This document shows positions 37,501 to 50,120 of a stretch of DNA of 64,000 bases, in pieces; positions within the stretch are counted from its first letter, which is position 1; every line of letters begins with the position of its first letter. The position numbers and the translations under genes are program-made. Origin of the DNA: Vespa crabro (lineage: Eukaryota > Arthropoda > Insecta > Hymenoptera > Vespidae); assembly GCF_910589235.1 (NCBI RefSeq), contig NC_060967.1:4503938-4567937 (forward strand). Reading direction: 5' to 3'. The notes beneath the pieces were generated by a model. The model was given only the letters and a program-made list of their open reading frames with translations, was not told the origin of the DNA and ran no database searches.

Positions 37501-40500
37501 TACGGGTTCAGCATTCTCTCGACTAGACGAAAAATTTCACTCCAGAATGACGCACTGGATAGTGAGGCGTTTGTATAACTTTCCCACTACTAGACGGTAT
37601 ATTGCTAATTCCGACATTCGTATTGTATCGAGAGGCTTTCACATAACTTTCCTTCGAATAAGCGGAGAGTTTCCAAATCTGTTAGTCGACATAATGTGAG
37701 AGCATACGCACAAATCTCCTTCGACTAGTTGGAAAGTTCCGAGTTCGACAGTCGCATTGGATCGAGACGCACTCGCACAACTTTCCCACGACTACCTGGA
37801 ATATTTCCATATCCATAAGACGAACTGGTTCGAGAGGAACGAGCACAAAATTCCCTCGAGTATCCGAAATATTTCGAAGTTCGAAAGTAGCACTGGTTAG
37901 AGAAGCACTCGTATAACATACTCTCGTGTAGTCGCATTCTTTTGAAGTCAAACAATCACATGGGTTCTTGAGGCAATCGCATAACTTTTTCTGGACTTGT
38001 CGGGAAATTTCAAGGTCTGACAGTTGCATTGATTAGAGAGACACTGGCATTTCTTCCTCTCGACTAGAAGAAATATTTCATGATGTGACTGTCGCAGTGG
38101 TTCTAAAAGCACTAGCATAACATTCTCTCGAATAGACGGAATAATTCCAATTCCGACAGTCGTAATATTTCTAGAGGTTCTCGCATAACTTTCCCTCGAC
38201 TAGGAGTAATATATCTAGGGCTGCCTTTCGCATTCGAGATGCCTTATCATAATTTCCCTAAACTAGTAGGAGCATTTCTATGTACTATAGCCGCGTTGGT
38301 CCGAGAAGTACTCGCACAACTTTCCCTAGACTAGGCGGAATATATCTAGGTATTCAGTCTCATTGCTTGGCGAGAATCTTGCACATTTTTCTGTCGACTA
38401 GTGGTAATATTTCTAGTTCTGACTATCGCATTGTTCTGAGAGGCACTCGCACAACTCTCCCTCGATTATTCGAAAAAATTTCAAGTCCGAAAGACGCACT
38501 GCTTCGAAAGGTACGTGAACAAAATTCCTTTGACTAGTCGGAATGTTTCCAAGTAGAAAAGTCGCATTGGTTCGGGAGCCACAATCACATCATTCCCTCG
38601 ATTAATATCTCCCGAGAATATTTCCAGGATTGACAGTTACATTGTTTCGAGAGGCACTTGCAAAACATTTCCATGTCTAGACGGAATATTCCAAGTCCGA
38701 CAGACATATTGGTTCGAGAGACACACGCATAACTATTCCTCGTCTATTCGATTTATTTCCACGTCCGACAGTTTCATTGGATCGAGATTCATTCGTATTA
38801 CTTTCCCTCGACTAGTCGGCATATTTCCTAGTCACATAGACTTAATGTATCGAGTGGCATTCGCATATCATTCCCCCGACTAATCGGTATATTTCCAAGT
38901 CTGACCGCCTTAATGGTTCCACTATAACTCGCATAGAATTTCCTCGACTGGTCGGAATAATCCCATGTCCGATATTTGCTTTGTTTGGAGTGGCACTCGC
39001 ACATATTTCTCTCTACTATTCGGAATATTTCTATTTCCTACAAACGCATTGGTTTGAGAGGAACCCGCGTAACTTTCACTCGACCGATCAGAATATTTCC
39101 AAGCCCGACAGATGTTTTGGGTTACAAGATACTCGCATAACCTTCCCAAGACTAGTCGGTATATTTATAATTCCGACAGTCCCTTTGGTACACAAGTCAC
39201 TCTAATAATTTTGCCTCGACTTGTCGGAACGGATCCAAGTCTGCCAGTCGCTATGCTTCGAGTGGCAGTCGCATAAGGTTCCCTTGACTCTGATAGTTGC
39301 ATTGGTTTAATTGTCACTCGCGTAAATGCCCTCAACTTCTCTGGATATTTCCAAGTACGAATGTTGCATTGGTGCTATAGTCACTCGCATGACTTTCCCT
39401 CGACTAGTCGGAATATCTTCAATTCCAACAAACGCTTTGGTTCACAAATCACTCTCACAACTTTCTCTTGACTAGTCGTAATGATTTCAAGTGCGATATT
39501 TGCTTTGGTACTCGCATATGTTTCTATCCACTAGTCGGAATATTTCCAAGTCCAACAACTACATTGGTTTGAGAGACATCCACACAACTATTCCTCGAAT
39601 TGTCGGAAATTTTCCAAGGCCGACAGTTGCATTGGTTCGAGTGGCTCTTGCATAACTTTCGCCGACAACTTTCGCTTTGGTTTACTAGTCAGTCGCTTAA
39701 CTTCCCACGACTAGTCAAATTATTTCCAAGTTCAACAGTCGCCTTTGCTCGAGGGGCAAAGTTTTCCCTCGACTAGACGGAATATTTCCAAGCCCGACAG
39801 TCGCATTGGTTCACAAGTTAATCGCATATATTTGCGTGGATTTATCGGGATATTTTATTGTCCGACCATCCAATTAGTTCCAAAGTAACACGCATAACTT
39901 ACCCCAACACTTCGAAATCATTCCAAGGACGATAGCGATATTTGCTCGAGAGGCAATCTCATAACTTTTCCCGATTAGTCGTATTAATGCCAAGTTCGTC
40001 AGACTCATTGGATCGATTTCCTCTTGCATAAGTTTCCCAAGACTTATTAGAATATTTCCATGTCCATCAGCCTCATTTATTCGAGAGGAACTTGTGTAAC
40101 ATTCCCTCGACTAATTGTACTGTTTCCAAGCTTGACAGTTCCTTTGGTTCACAAATTACATGCATAACTATCCCTCGACAAGTTGGAATATATCTAAGTC
40201 CGACAGACGCATTGGTTTGAGAGGCACTCTCATAACTTTCCCAAGTCTATTCGGAATATTTTCATATCCGACCGTCGCATTAGTTCTAGATTTACTCGCA
40301 TAACTTTCCTTCGACTAGTTTGAAAAGTTCCAAGTCCGACATCCGCTTTGATTCGAGAAGCACTCGATTAACTTTCCCTTGACTAGCCGGAATATTTCCA
40401 ATCACGATAGTCGGATTGGTTGACAAGATACTCGCTCAAAGTTTCCCGACTAGTCGAAATATTTCCTAGCCCTACAGCCGCTATTGTTCAAAAGTTACTC

Positions 40501-43500
40501 GCATAACATTCCTTCGACTACTTTGATTAGTTCCAAGTAAGATATTCGCTTTGGTTCGTGTGGCACTAGTATATGTTTCTCTCCTTTAGTGGGAATATTT
40601 TCAAAGCCTACAGCAGCATTGGATTGGGAGGCACTCGCGTAAATTTCACTCGACTAGGCAAAATACTTCCATGCCCGTCAGACGCATTTTACGAGATACA
40701 CGTATAACCATCCCTCGACTAGTCAGGATATTTCCAAATCTGACAGTCGCTTTGATACACAAGTCGCACTTAAAACTTTCCCTTGATTAGTTGGAATGGA
40801 TCCAAGTTTGCCTGTCGTTTTGGTTTGGTGGCTGTCGCATAAGTTTGCATTGAGTCGTCGTAATATTTCCGAGACCGACAGTCGCATTGGTTCAAAAGTT
40901 ACTGTCATAACATTCCCTCGACTTGTCGGAATGATTCCAAGACCGACATCCGCATTGGTACGGGAGGCACTCGATAACATTCTCTAGACCACTGGGAATA
41001 CTCCCTTTACATATAGTCGCTCTGGTTCACAAGTCACTCTCATAACTTTCCTTCAAATATTCGGAAAGGTTACAATTGCGCCAGTCTCTTTGGTTCGCGT
41101 GGCAGTCGCATAAGTGTTACTTGACTAGTCTTAATATTTCTAATTCCGACAGTCGTAATGTTTTGACAGGCACTCGCATAACTGTTCTTCGACGAGAAAA
41201 AATATTTCCAAGCCCTATTGTCGCAATGCTGCATAAGTCCCTCACGTAACTTTCCCCTTTAGGGCGGAATGTTTCCAAGACTCCCAGCCGCATTGGTTCG
41301 AGGGGCACTAACATAACATTCCATTGACTAGCCGTAATATTTCCTAGCCCGACAGTCGCATTGGTTCAAAAACTACTCTCATAACTTTCCCTCGACTAGT
41401 CCGAATTTGTCTAAGTCCGGCAGCTGTATTTGTTCGAGAGGCACTCGCATAAATTTCCCTCAACTGTTCGGAATATTTCTGAGCCCGATAGTCACATTGG
41501 TTTATTAGTCACTCGCCTAACTCTCCCAGACAAGTCTGAATATTTCCAAGTACTATAGCGGCATTGGTTTGTGATGCAGCCGCATATCATTCCCTCGACT
41601 GATCGAAACATTTCCAATACCGAAAGCATTTGTTCGAGAGGCACTGGCAAAAATATCCCAGACTATTTCGAAAATGTCCATGTCCGTCTGTCTCATATGT
41701 GCTAGAATCACTCGCATAACTTTTCCCGACTAGTGGGTTTAATTCTGAGTTCCACAGACGCATTGGTACGATTGTCTCTCGCATAACTTTCTCACGTCTA
41801 GTCAGAATATTTCCATATTCAAAAGATGCATAGGTGCGAGTGGAACTCGCATACCTTTCGACGAATAGACACAACAATTATAAGTCCGTCAGTGTCAATG
41901 GTACGAAAGGCACTCTCATAATATTCCCTCGACTTGTCTGAATATATTTAGTTCCGACGGTAGCATTTGTTCGAGTGACACCCTCATAACATTCTCTCAA
42001 CCTGTCGGAATGTATGTATGTTGGACAGTCTTACTGGTTCGAGGTGCACTCTCATTACTTTCCCTCGACTAGTAAGAATATTTCTTATAACTACAGTCAC
42101 ATCCGCTCAAGAGGAACGTGCTATACTTCCCTCGTCTAGTCGCTACAATTTTAAGATCGAAAGGCGCAATGATGCGAGATGTATTCTCATAACTTTCCGT
42201 CAACTAGTCCTAATGTTTCTAGGTACGCAAGTGGCATTGGGTCGACTGGGATTCGCAAAATTTACCTTCGATTAGTCGGAATACTACCAAGCCCGAAAGT
42301 CGTATAGGATCGAGTGGCACTCTCATATTTTTTCTTGATTATTCGGATTTTTGTTTCTGTATTCGACAGTCGCATTCGTTCGAGGGGAACACGTATAAAT
42401 ATCCCTCGAGTAATTGGAATATTTCCAAGTCCAACAGTTGCACTGGTTCGAGTTTGTCTCTCATGACATTATCTCGACTAGATGGAATATTTCTAAGTTC
42501 GACAGTTGCATTGTTCCAAGAAGCACTCGTGTAACTTTCTCTCACCTAGTTGGAATATTTCCAAGCCCGTCAGATGCAATTGTGCGTGAGGAACTCTCAT
42601 AATTTTTTCTTGACTAGTCGAAATATTTCCAAGTCGGAAAGTCGCATTTGTTCGAAGGGCATTATCAGCATTTTTCCATGACTATTGGGAAAGTGTCTTG
42701 GTTCGACTGTCGTATTGCTTCGAGTGGCACACTTATAAGTATCCGTCGACTAGTGGGTATATTTCCAAATCCGATAGTCACATTAGTTCGAGAGACACTC
42801 TTATAACTTTCCCTCTACAAGTGGCAATATTTTTTATTCCAACAGTTGTATTCGTTCGAGAGTATCTCGTATAAATACCCCTCTTCTAGTCGGACCATTT
42901 TCAAGTTCGAAAGTGGCATTGGTTCGTGTATCACTCGTATATCTTTCACTAGACTAGTCGGAATATTTCCAATTCCTATAGTCGCATATGTTCGAGATGC
43001 ACTCGCATTACTTTCCCTCGTCTAGTTGTAATATTTTCAAGTCCGACAGTCCCAATGATTCGTGATGCATTGGCATCACTATTCCACGATTAGTCGGAAT
43101 ATTTCTAAGTCCGACAGTCTCAGAAGAACGGGAGGCACTCTTATAATATTCCCTAGATTAGTCTGAGTATTTTTAGGTCCGACAGTTGCATTGGATCGAA
43201 TGGTACTCGTATAACTATCCTACCTCATTTCGGAATATTATCTAAACTGACATTTAATTTGGTTCACAAGAGAGTCGCATAAATTTCCCTCGACTAGTTG
43301 GAATTTTTTAATTCCAACAGTCGTGTCCTTTCGAGAAGAAATCGCATAACTTTACCCTACTATTAGGATTATTTCGAAGTCCGACTGTCGCATTGGTTCG
43401 AGAAGCACTAGTATAACTTTCTTTTGAATAGTCTGTATAATTCCAAGTCCGTAAGTCATACTGGTATGAGAGGCACTCTCATAACATTCTCTCATCTTTC

Positions 43501-44409
43501 GAAAACTTTCTATTTCTTACAGTCGCAATGGTTCCAGATGCATTCGCATAATTTTACCACGACTAGTTTGAATATTTATGAGTCTGTCAGATGCATTAAT
43601 TTAAAAGGTAATCTCATAACTTCCCAGAACGAGTATGAATACTTCCATTTCCGACAGTCTCATTGATTCGAGAAGTACCCTCATAACTTTCACTCGACTA
43701 GTCGTAATATTTCCAAATCCGACAAACGCTTTCGTTCATAAGTCACTCGCATAACTTTACCTCGACTAGAAGTAATATGTCTAATTCCGAAGATTGCATT
43801 AGTTCACAAGTTAATCTCAAAACTTCCTCTCTACTTGTCGCGATACTCATAGGTCCGACAGTCTCATTGGATCGAAAAGTACTCGGATAATTTTCCCTCG
43901 ACTAGTTTGAAAACTTCAAACTCTGACAGTCGCAATTTTTCGCAAGTCACTCGTAACTTTCCCACGACTAGCCGGAATATTTCTAGGCCCGACATTGACA
44001 TTGGTTCGAGCGGCACTCGCATAACTTTTAATCGGCTAGTTTGAATATTTCCAAGTCCGACAGTGACATTGGTTCACAATTCACTCGCGTAACTTTCCCT
44101 CGACTAGTCGGAATATTTACAGATCCGACTGTCGCATTGTTTCGAGATTCACTCGCATAACTTTCCTTCGAATAGTCCTAATAATTCTAAATCTTTCAGT
44201 CGAATTGTTCCAAGAGGCACTCGCATACCTTTTCCTGGAATGTTAAGAATATTTCGAAGTCCGACAGTTGCTTTTGTTCATAAGTAATTCGCATATCCTT
44301 CCCTTGTCTAGTCGAAATATTTCGAAGTTCGACAGCCGCAATGTTTCAGCAGGCACTCGCATGACTTTCGTACGTCTCGTCGGCGTATTTCTAAATGCGA
44401 CAGTCCCAT
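34536..44409 (-). repeat. 68-bp satellite, array 2 (inverted relative to array 1)
   Basis: The + strand shows the complement of the unit in array 1: TTCCCTCGACTAGTCGGAAT, ATTTCCAAGTCCGACAGTCG, CATTGGTTCGAGAGGCACTC, GCATAAC. Spacing was checked at 37053 and 37121 (68 bp). About 145 units lie here. Some are truncated, for example near 39285 and 39740, and an unrelated-looking stretch near 36320-36400 breaks one unit. Rare variants recur at about 1567-1570 bp, which hints at higher-order structure. Confidence 0.93.
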
Positions 44410-46785
44410 ATTATGATTATTATGGTTCTTAAATTCATTATTATGATTATTATGATTATTATTTTGGTAATTACGGTTATTTTTATGATTATTATGATTA
44501 TTAATGTGAATATTATAATAATTGTGGCTATGATTATTCTTATTAAGTTTATTATTCGTATTATATTTATTATAATAATTATTATTATTATGATTATTAT
44601 CATTATTGTGATCATTATTATGATCATTATGATTATTATGATTATTATGATTATTTTTACGATTATTGTTATTATTATTATTATCATGATAATTAGAATG
44701 TTCATTAAAATTATCATGATTTATATTATTCTTATTAGATTTATTATGGTTATTATACCCTTTATGATAATTATTATGTTTAATTTGATTATTATTTTCA
44801 TTGTGTGTATTATTATTATTATTATGATTATAAATATGATTATTATGATTATTGTCATGATTACTATGTTAATCATTATTATTATTACGATTATTATGTC
44901 TATTAGGATTTTTCTGGTTATTATAAGTTCAATACATATATTATGCTTATTAATGTGATTATAATTATAATTATTATTAAGATTACCATTATAATTTTAA
45001 TTATTATTTTTATTATTATTATTGTGGTTATTATGGTTATTATTGTGATTTTTAATTATATTATGATTATTATTATGTTCAGCATGTTTATTATTAGCAT
45101 TATTATGATTATTATGATCTTTATGATTATTATTGTCATTATTTACATTATTATGATTTTTATTATAATTATGTTTATTATGATTATTATTATGATTAAT
45201 ATTTGGTTAGCATGACTAATATTATAAATATGATTGTTAATGTGATTATTAGTATGTCTACCTTTATTGTTAATATGGTTATTATGATTATTATATTTGT
45301 TACGATTATTATGCTTATAATTAAGATTATTATTGTAATTATTATTTTTAATATTACAATTGTGTTTATAATGGTTATTATTATGATTATTAAGTGTATT
45401 AAGATTATTATTAAAATTATTATGGTTTTTGCATCTATTATCTTTATTACGACTAGTATTATGATTATTGTTTTCATGGTTATTAATATGATTATTATGA
45501 TTTTTATTATTTTTATAGCGATTATTATAATTATTATGATAAGTAGTATGTTTCTTAGGATTATTACTATTATTTCTTTGAACAATATTATGATTTTTAA
45601 GATTATTAATATAATCATGAATATTATAGTTATTAAGATTATTAATATGATTATTAGGATTTCTATGGTTATTATGAATATTATTATGATTATTATAGAT
45701 ATTAAAATTATTATTATGTCTATTATGATTATTTTTATAATTATAATGATTATTATTATATTTATTAAGAATATTATGTTTATTATTAAAATTAATATGA
45801 CTATTACTATTCTTATTGAGATTAATACGGTTATTTTATTTTTCATGACAATAATTATGATTTTTTTTCAATATTAGCATGATTATTATGATTATTAACA
45901 TGGTTATTGTTATTATTCAGATTATTATTATTATCAATATTTTTATGATTATTACTTTGATTATTATGATTATTATGGTTTTTATAAAAGATATTATATT
46001 ATTTATAGTTCTTTAATTGAAATTATGAATTTTATTGTGATTTTTATAATTTTTAAGACTATTATTATTCTCATGTGCATTATTATAGACAATTTTTTTT
46101 TAATGATTATTATTATGATTATCATGATAATTACTATTATTATAAATATTACTATGGTCATATGATAATTATTAGTTTTATTTTGCACATAATGATTATT
46201 CTTACTATTATTATATGTATTATCATTATTATTTTTATAATTATTATAAATATATTTATTATGATTATATTATTAATAATATTGTTATTATGATTTCGAT
46301 TATGATTATTATTTCAATAATTATCAGATTTATTACAATTATTAAAATCATTATGAATATTATTATTTTATTTATGAATATGATTACGATTAATATAAAT
46401 ACTATTGTAATTATTTTAATTATTATCATTATTATTAAGATTATTATGAATAATTTGAATTTTATCATGATTATTATTATTATGATTATGTTCATTATTA
46501 TTATGATTATTATGATTATTATGATTTTTATTATATTTCTTATGATTGTTAGTATGATTATTATTTTACTTGCAATGAATATTTGAATATTACTATGATT
46601 AATATGATAAATATATTATTACTATGATTATTGTCAGCATTATTACGCTGAATAAAATCATTGTGATTCTAATAATGATAATTATGATTAAGATTATGAT
46701 TATTACCGGTGCTATTATTATCATTATCGTTAAAAGCGACATTATTAATATCGTAATTATTTTTGTTTTATTACCGTTATTATGA
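44410..46785. repeat. Variant 9-bp array with unit ATTATTATG
   Basis: This block uses ATTATTATG instead of GTTATTATC almost throughout; CpG is nearly absent. It starts sharply at the end of the 68-bp satellite and returns to the TTATCG type only in the last 70 bp, near 46715-46785. The reading of long Ile/Met-rich frames is a by-product of the unit. Confidence 0.9.
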
Positions 46786-47169
46786 CTGTTATCGAGAAAA
46801 TGCTCCGAGGTCAGAAGGAGTGGACACGGTGGCCAGGTACGTCAGGGCAGTCATTCGCAATAAAAAGGAGATGGGCGGAGACGCGCCAACAACGTTGCTC
46901 CAGGTTCCTGCCACGTAGAGCAGAAGCGAGAGTCCCGTTAATGGACCTGATGAAGTGGGTCATTCCGAAGTAATGCCACATGGCGGTGCCGGGATTGCTT
47001 CACTATGCCACTAAGATGGATATGAGTTTAGAAGGTAGTGCCTAGTCCAACGATAAGCCCGACACTCCTGGGACTTCAATGGGAGAACAATATGGCGAAG
47101 GGTTCCTCTGGCGGACGGTGTCCCTGGGTTAGTGCAAAAAGATTGGCATTCTCTGACCTTCAAAAAAAA
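46786..47169 (+). mobile_element. R1-clade LINE copy D-prime, strongly 5'-truncated
   Basis: Only the last codons of ORF2 (the equivalent of VEKMLRGQKEW) and the 3' UTR are present. The left junction reads GTTATCGAGAAAATG, where the intact family reads GTTGTCGAGAAAATG, so the array unit GTTATCG merges with the LINE sequence. This is what a microhomology-assisted end of reverse transcription would leave. The 3' end is CTTCAAAAAAAA followed by TTATCG. Confidence 0.85.
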
Positions 47170-47811
47170 TTATCGTTATCATCGTTCTTATCGTTATTAT
47201 AATTATTATTGTTATTATATTTATTAAAGTTATTATCGCTATTATTGTTATTAATAACGTTATTATCATTATTAATTGTTACTATCGATATTATTATAAT
47301 TACTAACGTTATTTTTATTATTATCGTTATTACCTTAATTATCGTTATTATAGTTAATACGGTTATTTTTATTAATATCATTATTACCGTTACTATCGTT
47401 ATTGTCGTCATTAGCATTTCAATCGTTAATATCGTTATTATCTTTATTATTTTTTTATTATATTTATCGTTAGTATCGTTATTTTTATTTCTATTATTAG
47501 TATCATCATCATCACTATTATTATTATTTCTATTTTTATTATTATTGTTATTATTATTGTTTTTATTATTATTATAATTATCGTTATAATCGTTATTATT
47601 GTTTTTATCGTAATTTTTAATATTATTATTACTATTGTAATTAACTTTATTATCGTTAATATCGTTATTATCTGTATTATCGTTATTATCGATAATATTA
47701 TCATAGTTATTAACGTTATCATCGTTATTGTCGTTATTATTATTATTTTTATTATTATCATTATCTGTATTAATATTGTCATTCTCGTTAGTATCATTAT
47801 TATTATTAACG
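47170..47811. repeat. 9-bp simple-repeat array 5
   Basis: A GTTATTATC array of about 640 bp between LINE copies D-prime and D. TTATCG follows the LINE tail immediately. There is no gene. Confidence 0.9.
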
Positions 47812-47907
47812 TTATTTCCCCAAGGGAAGGTTTGGTCCCTAATGGGACGATTGATACCCAAGGGATTGATTGATCCACAAGGGATGGATTAGTCCTCTAT
47901 GGGAGAA
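47812..47907 (+). repeat. Five tandem 19-20 bp units at the 5' end of copy D
   Basis: Units start at about 47812, 47831, 47851, 47870 and 47889. Examples are TTGATACCCAAGGGATTGA and TTGATCCACAAGGGATGGA. Each has an imperfect CCC-AAGGG dyad. They lie directly upstream of the first ATG at 47908. Tandem 5' monomers act as promoter units in some LINEs; that role is an inference here. Confidence 0.7.
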
Positions 47908-49522
47908 ATGGAGCATTCCATTCCTTTCGACGAGGAGCGCCGTCGTGACCGGGCTAGGCAGAGGACAACCACCCTAAAAAACGAGGACTTATCTGGCCCT
48001 GATGTCAGTACCCTGTAAGGGACCGAAGCCATTTACGTCAGGGACGGTTACGGTAGGGCCAAGATTACTAGCGGGTACGTTGACGCTGTCTCAAAGGGAT
48101 GTGCTGGATGGTATGTAAAGCGCAGATAATCTCTTAGAATCTCCCACCGTCAACCCATCGCACCCACTGGAGGGTCAGGATGTCGATGAAGGAAGTAGGT
48201 GAACTGCAAGGGCGGATGCTTCATTCCAGCCCTTATATCCAAACGCTCTTGCAACAATGGGGGTAGTTGCGAGGGAGATCAGCACCATACTTCTTGATGC
48301 ACTGCGTTCGGAGACAATATTGGAGGTTCTCAGCCTGCGAAAGAAACATCACAAGATCGAGATAGCGTGAAACGTCCGCAAGCGAGAGTCCTCCTTGCTA
48401 TTATGAGGGCGGCTGTGACTAGACAGTCGATGTAAATAATGCGATCTAGAAAGGTCTCCCAGAACTTGAGGATAGCATTGACAGCCTCAAGTTTAAGAAT
48501 ATATTTCGAGCAAAGGTCAATGAAGGAGCGAGGATCTGCGCCCGAGTCTCTCAGCTGCCACGGGCTAACGGCATACCAGATGTTGTCACAGTAGAAAGAG
48601 TAGCCACAAGTCCTCAGCAGTTCTCTGAAGAAATACTCAAAAGACCGAGGCAAGAGGAGACGACGACTGAAGCCATCAAGTGGAAGAAGGTCGTCGAGAA
48701 AAAGAGGGAAAAGGAAAAACTTGTGAAGAAGGCGACAAAACAGTCACCACAGGAGAAAATGAAGCCAAGCAATTCGGAGGACAGTCCGAGGCAACGACGG
48801 AAGCCCGACGCGATCATCCAGAATCTTGCGTAAGATAAAACATACCCAAACGTAGTCGCAGCTATCCAACAGCGCAACAAGACATGCGCTGCATGGGTAG
48901 ACATTAGATCGTTCCGGCATACCAGAACGCGAGGAATTCTCCTCGAGCTCAAGATCACTACTCCGGAGATCAGGGCCTCATTCGCAGGAACCTTGAGGAA
49001 AGAAGTAGGAGACATGAGAAGCATCACGGTACTCATCCCCAGAGCTACGTTGGAGTTACGGGATAGCGATTGCTGCACATCGGTAGCAGAAATCGAGAAG
49101 GGCCTAAAGAGGACCCTGCCAGACTACTCGGGGAAACTTGAAGACAGATTGACGAACCCCAACGCGATGCAGCTATGCCAGGCCTTTGTCAAATTAGAAG
49201 AGGAAGCAGTTGCGTAGCTTCTGAATGCAAGCCGAGTGCTAGTCTGCTTCGCCAGCTGAAAAGTCAGGCTAAGTGCAGAAGTAAGGCGATACTACCGCTG
49301 CCTCGACTGCGGCCAATATAGTGTATCGTGCAAGGGTCCTAACCACAATAAACTCTGCTGTTTCTGCTGCGGCACGGAGCACAAGCTCAGAGAATGAAAG
49401 GTCAGCGAGCTCACTAGCCTCTTGTGCTCCGAAGGAGGTGCTGAACCCAAGATGCATTTGAACGAATCAAGGGTGTGCACAGCCTTCCAGGTGGACCTTG
49501 CAACAGCCATCATGAAAGATGA
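47908..49522 (+). pseudogene. ORF1 (Gag-like), copy D
   Basis: The possible start at 47908 opens MEHSIPFDEERRRDRARQR, 36 codons to TAA at 48016. The core is clear further on: FSEEILKRPRQEE near 48620-48655, a Lys-rich stretch, KPDAIIQNLA with a stop, then GILLELKITTPEIRASFAGTLRKEVGD (48930-49010) and ATLELRDSDCC to KLEDRLTNPNA (49045-49165). The first zinc knuckle starts at 49290 and reads YYRCLDCGQYSVSC, with both the first Cys and the His lost. The stop TGA at 49520-49522 overlaps the ORF2 ATG, though an indel between the knuckle and the stop has shifted the frame. Confidence 0.75.
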
Positions 49523-50120
49523 GAGTACTGCAGGGTAACCTCAATAGGAGCAGGAAGGCTCACCACCTCCTCACCCAGCTCTGATCTGAGATCAAAGCTG
49601 ATATTGTTCTTATCAGCAAACAGTACCAGGACTGGGCAAGAGCAGGATGGTACACCGATAAATTGGGCACAGTGGCCATCTGGATCCCAGATCCCCGACA
49701 GATACAAGTGTCGTATCAAGGACCCGGACGCGGTTGCGTTTAGTTGAGACATAACTTGTTGACTAATGGCAGCGTGTATCTCATCCCGAACGACCGGATA
49801 GACAACTTGCAGACCAAACTGAACGATCTCGTAGACGCATTTAGGGAATGGCAAGGAAAACTCATTGTGGCTAGAGACCTCTACGCCAAAGCTCGCGAAT
49901 AAAGAGAGGCTAGGCTGGACCCCAGAGGAAGACGAATCATGAAAGTGGTGTCGAGACTGGAGCTAGGAATGCTCAACGCAGGCTCGACGTCTACATTCTG
50001 AAGGCCAGACTACACAGAGACGACCCCGGACGATCGAAGATTACTCCGAGAGCATCCTCCAGTACGTCCTATTCGACGTACACGATAGGAGGCTAACGGT
50101 GACAATCGCAACGGAACCCT
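49519..50120 (+). pseudogene. ORF2 endonuclease, copy D
   Basis: ATG at 49519 opens MRVLQGNLNRSRKAHHLL. TGA follows after 22 codons, but the same frame goes on with ADIVLISKQYQD, AGWYTDKLGTVAIWIPDPRQI and GPGRGCV and stays readable to about 49900, with one more stop. The catalytic Glu of ISEQ is Lys here. The motif GDFNAK reads RDLYAK. Compared with copy C about 60 bp are missing near 50030, removing the SLGNEHLE region. SDHQY has become SILQY, followed by VLFDV. Confidence 0.8.

Noticed and set aside
34536..44409. Satellite open frames of about 60-190 codons in the 68-bp arrays as genes
   Set aside because: They follow the 68-bp period. The unit length is not a multiple of three, so frames rotate and close. 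Similar peptides (SDLEIFRLVEGKL type) recur simply because the unit recurs.
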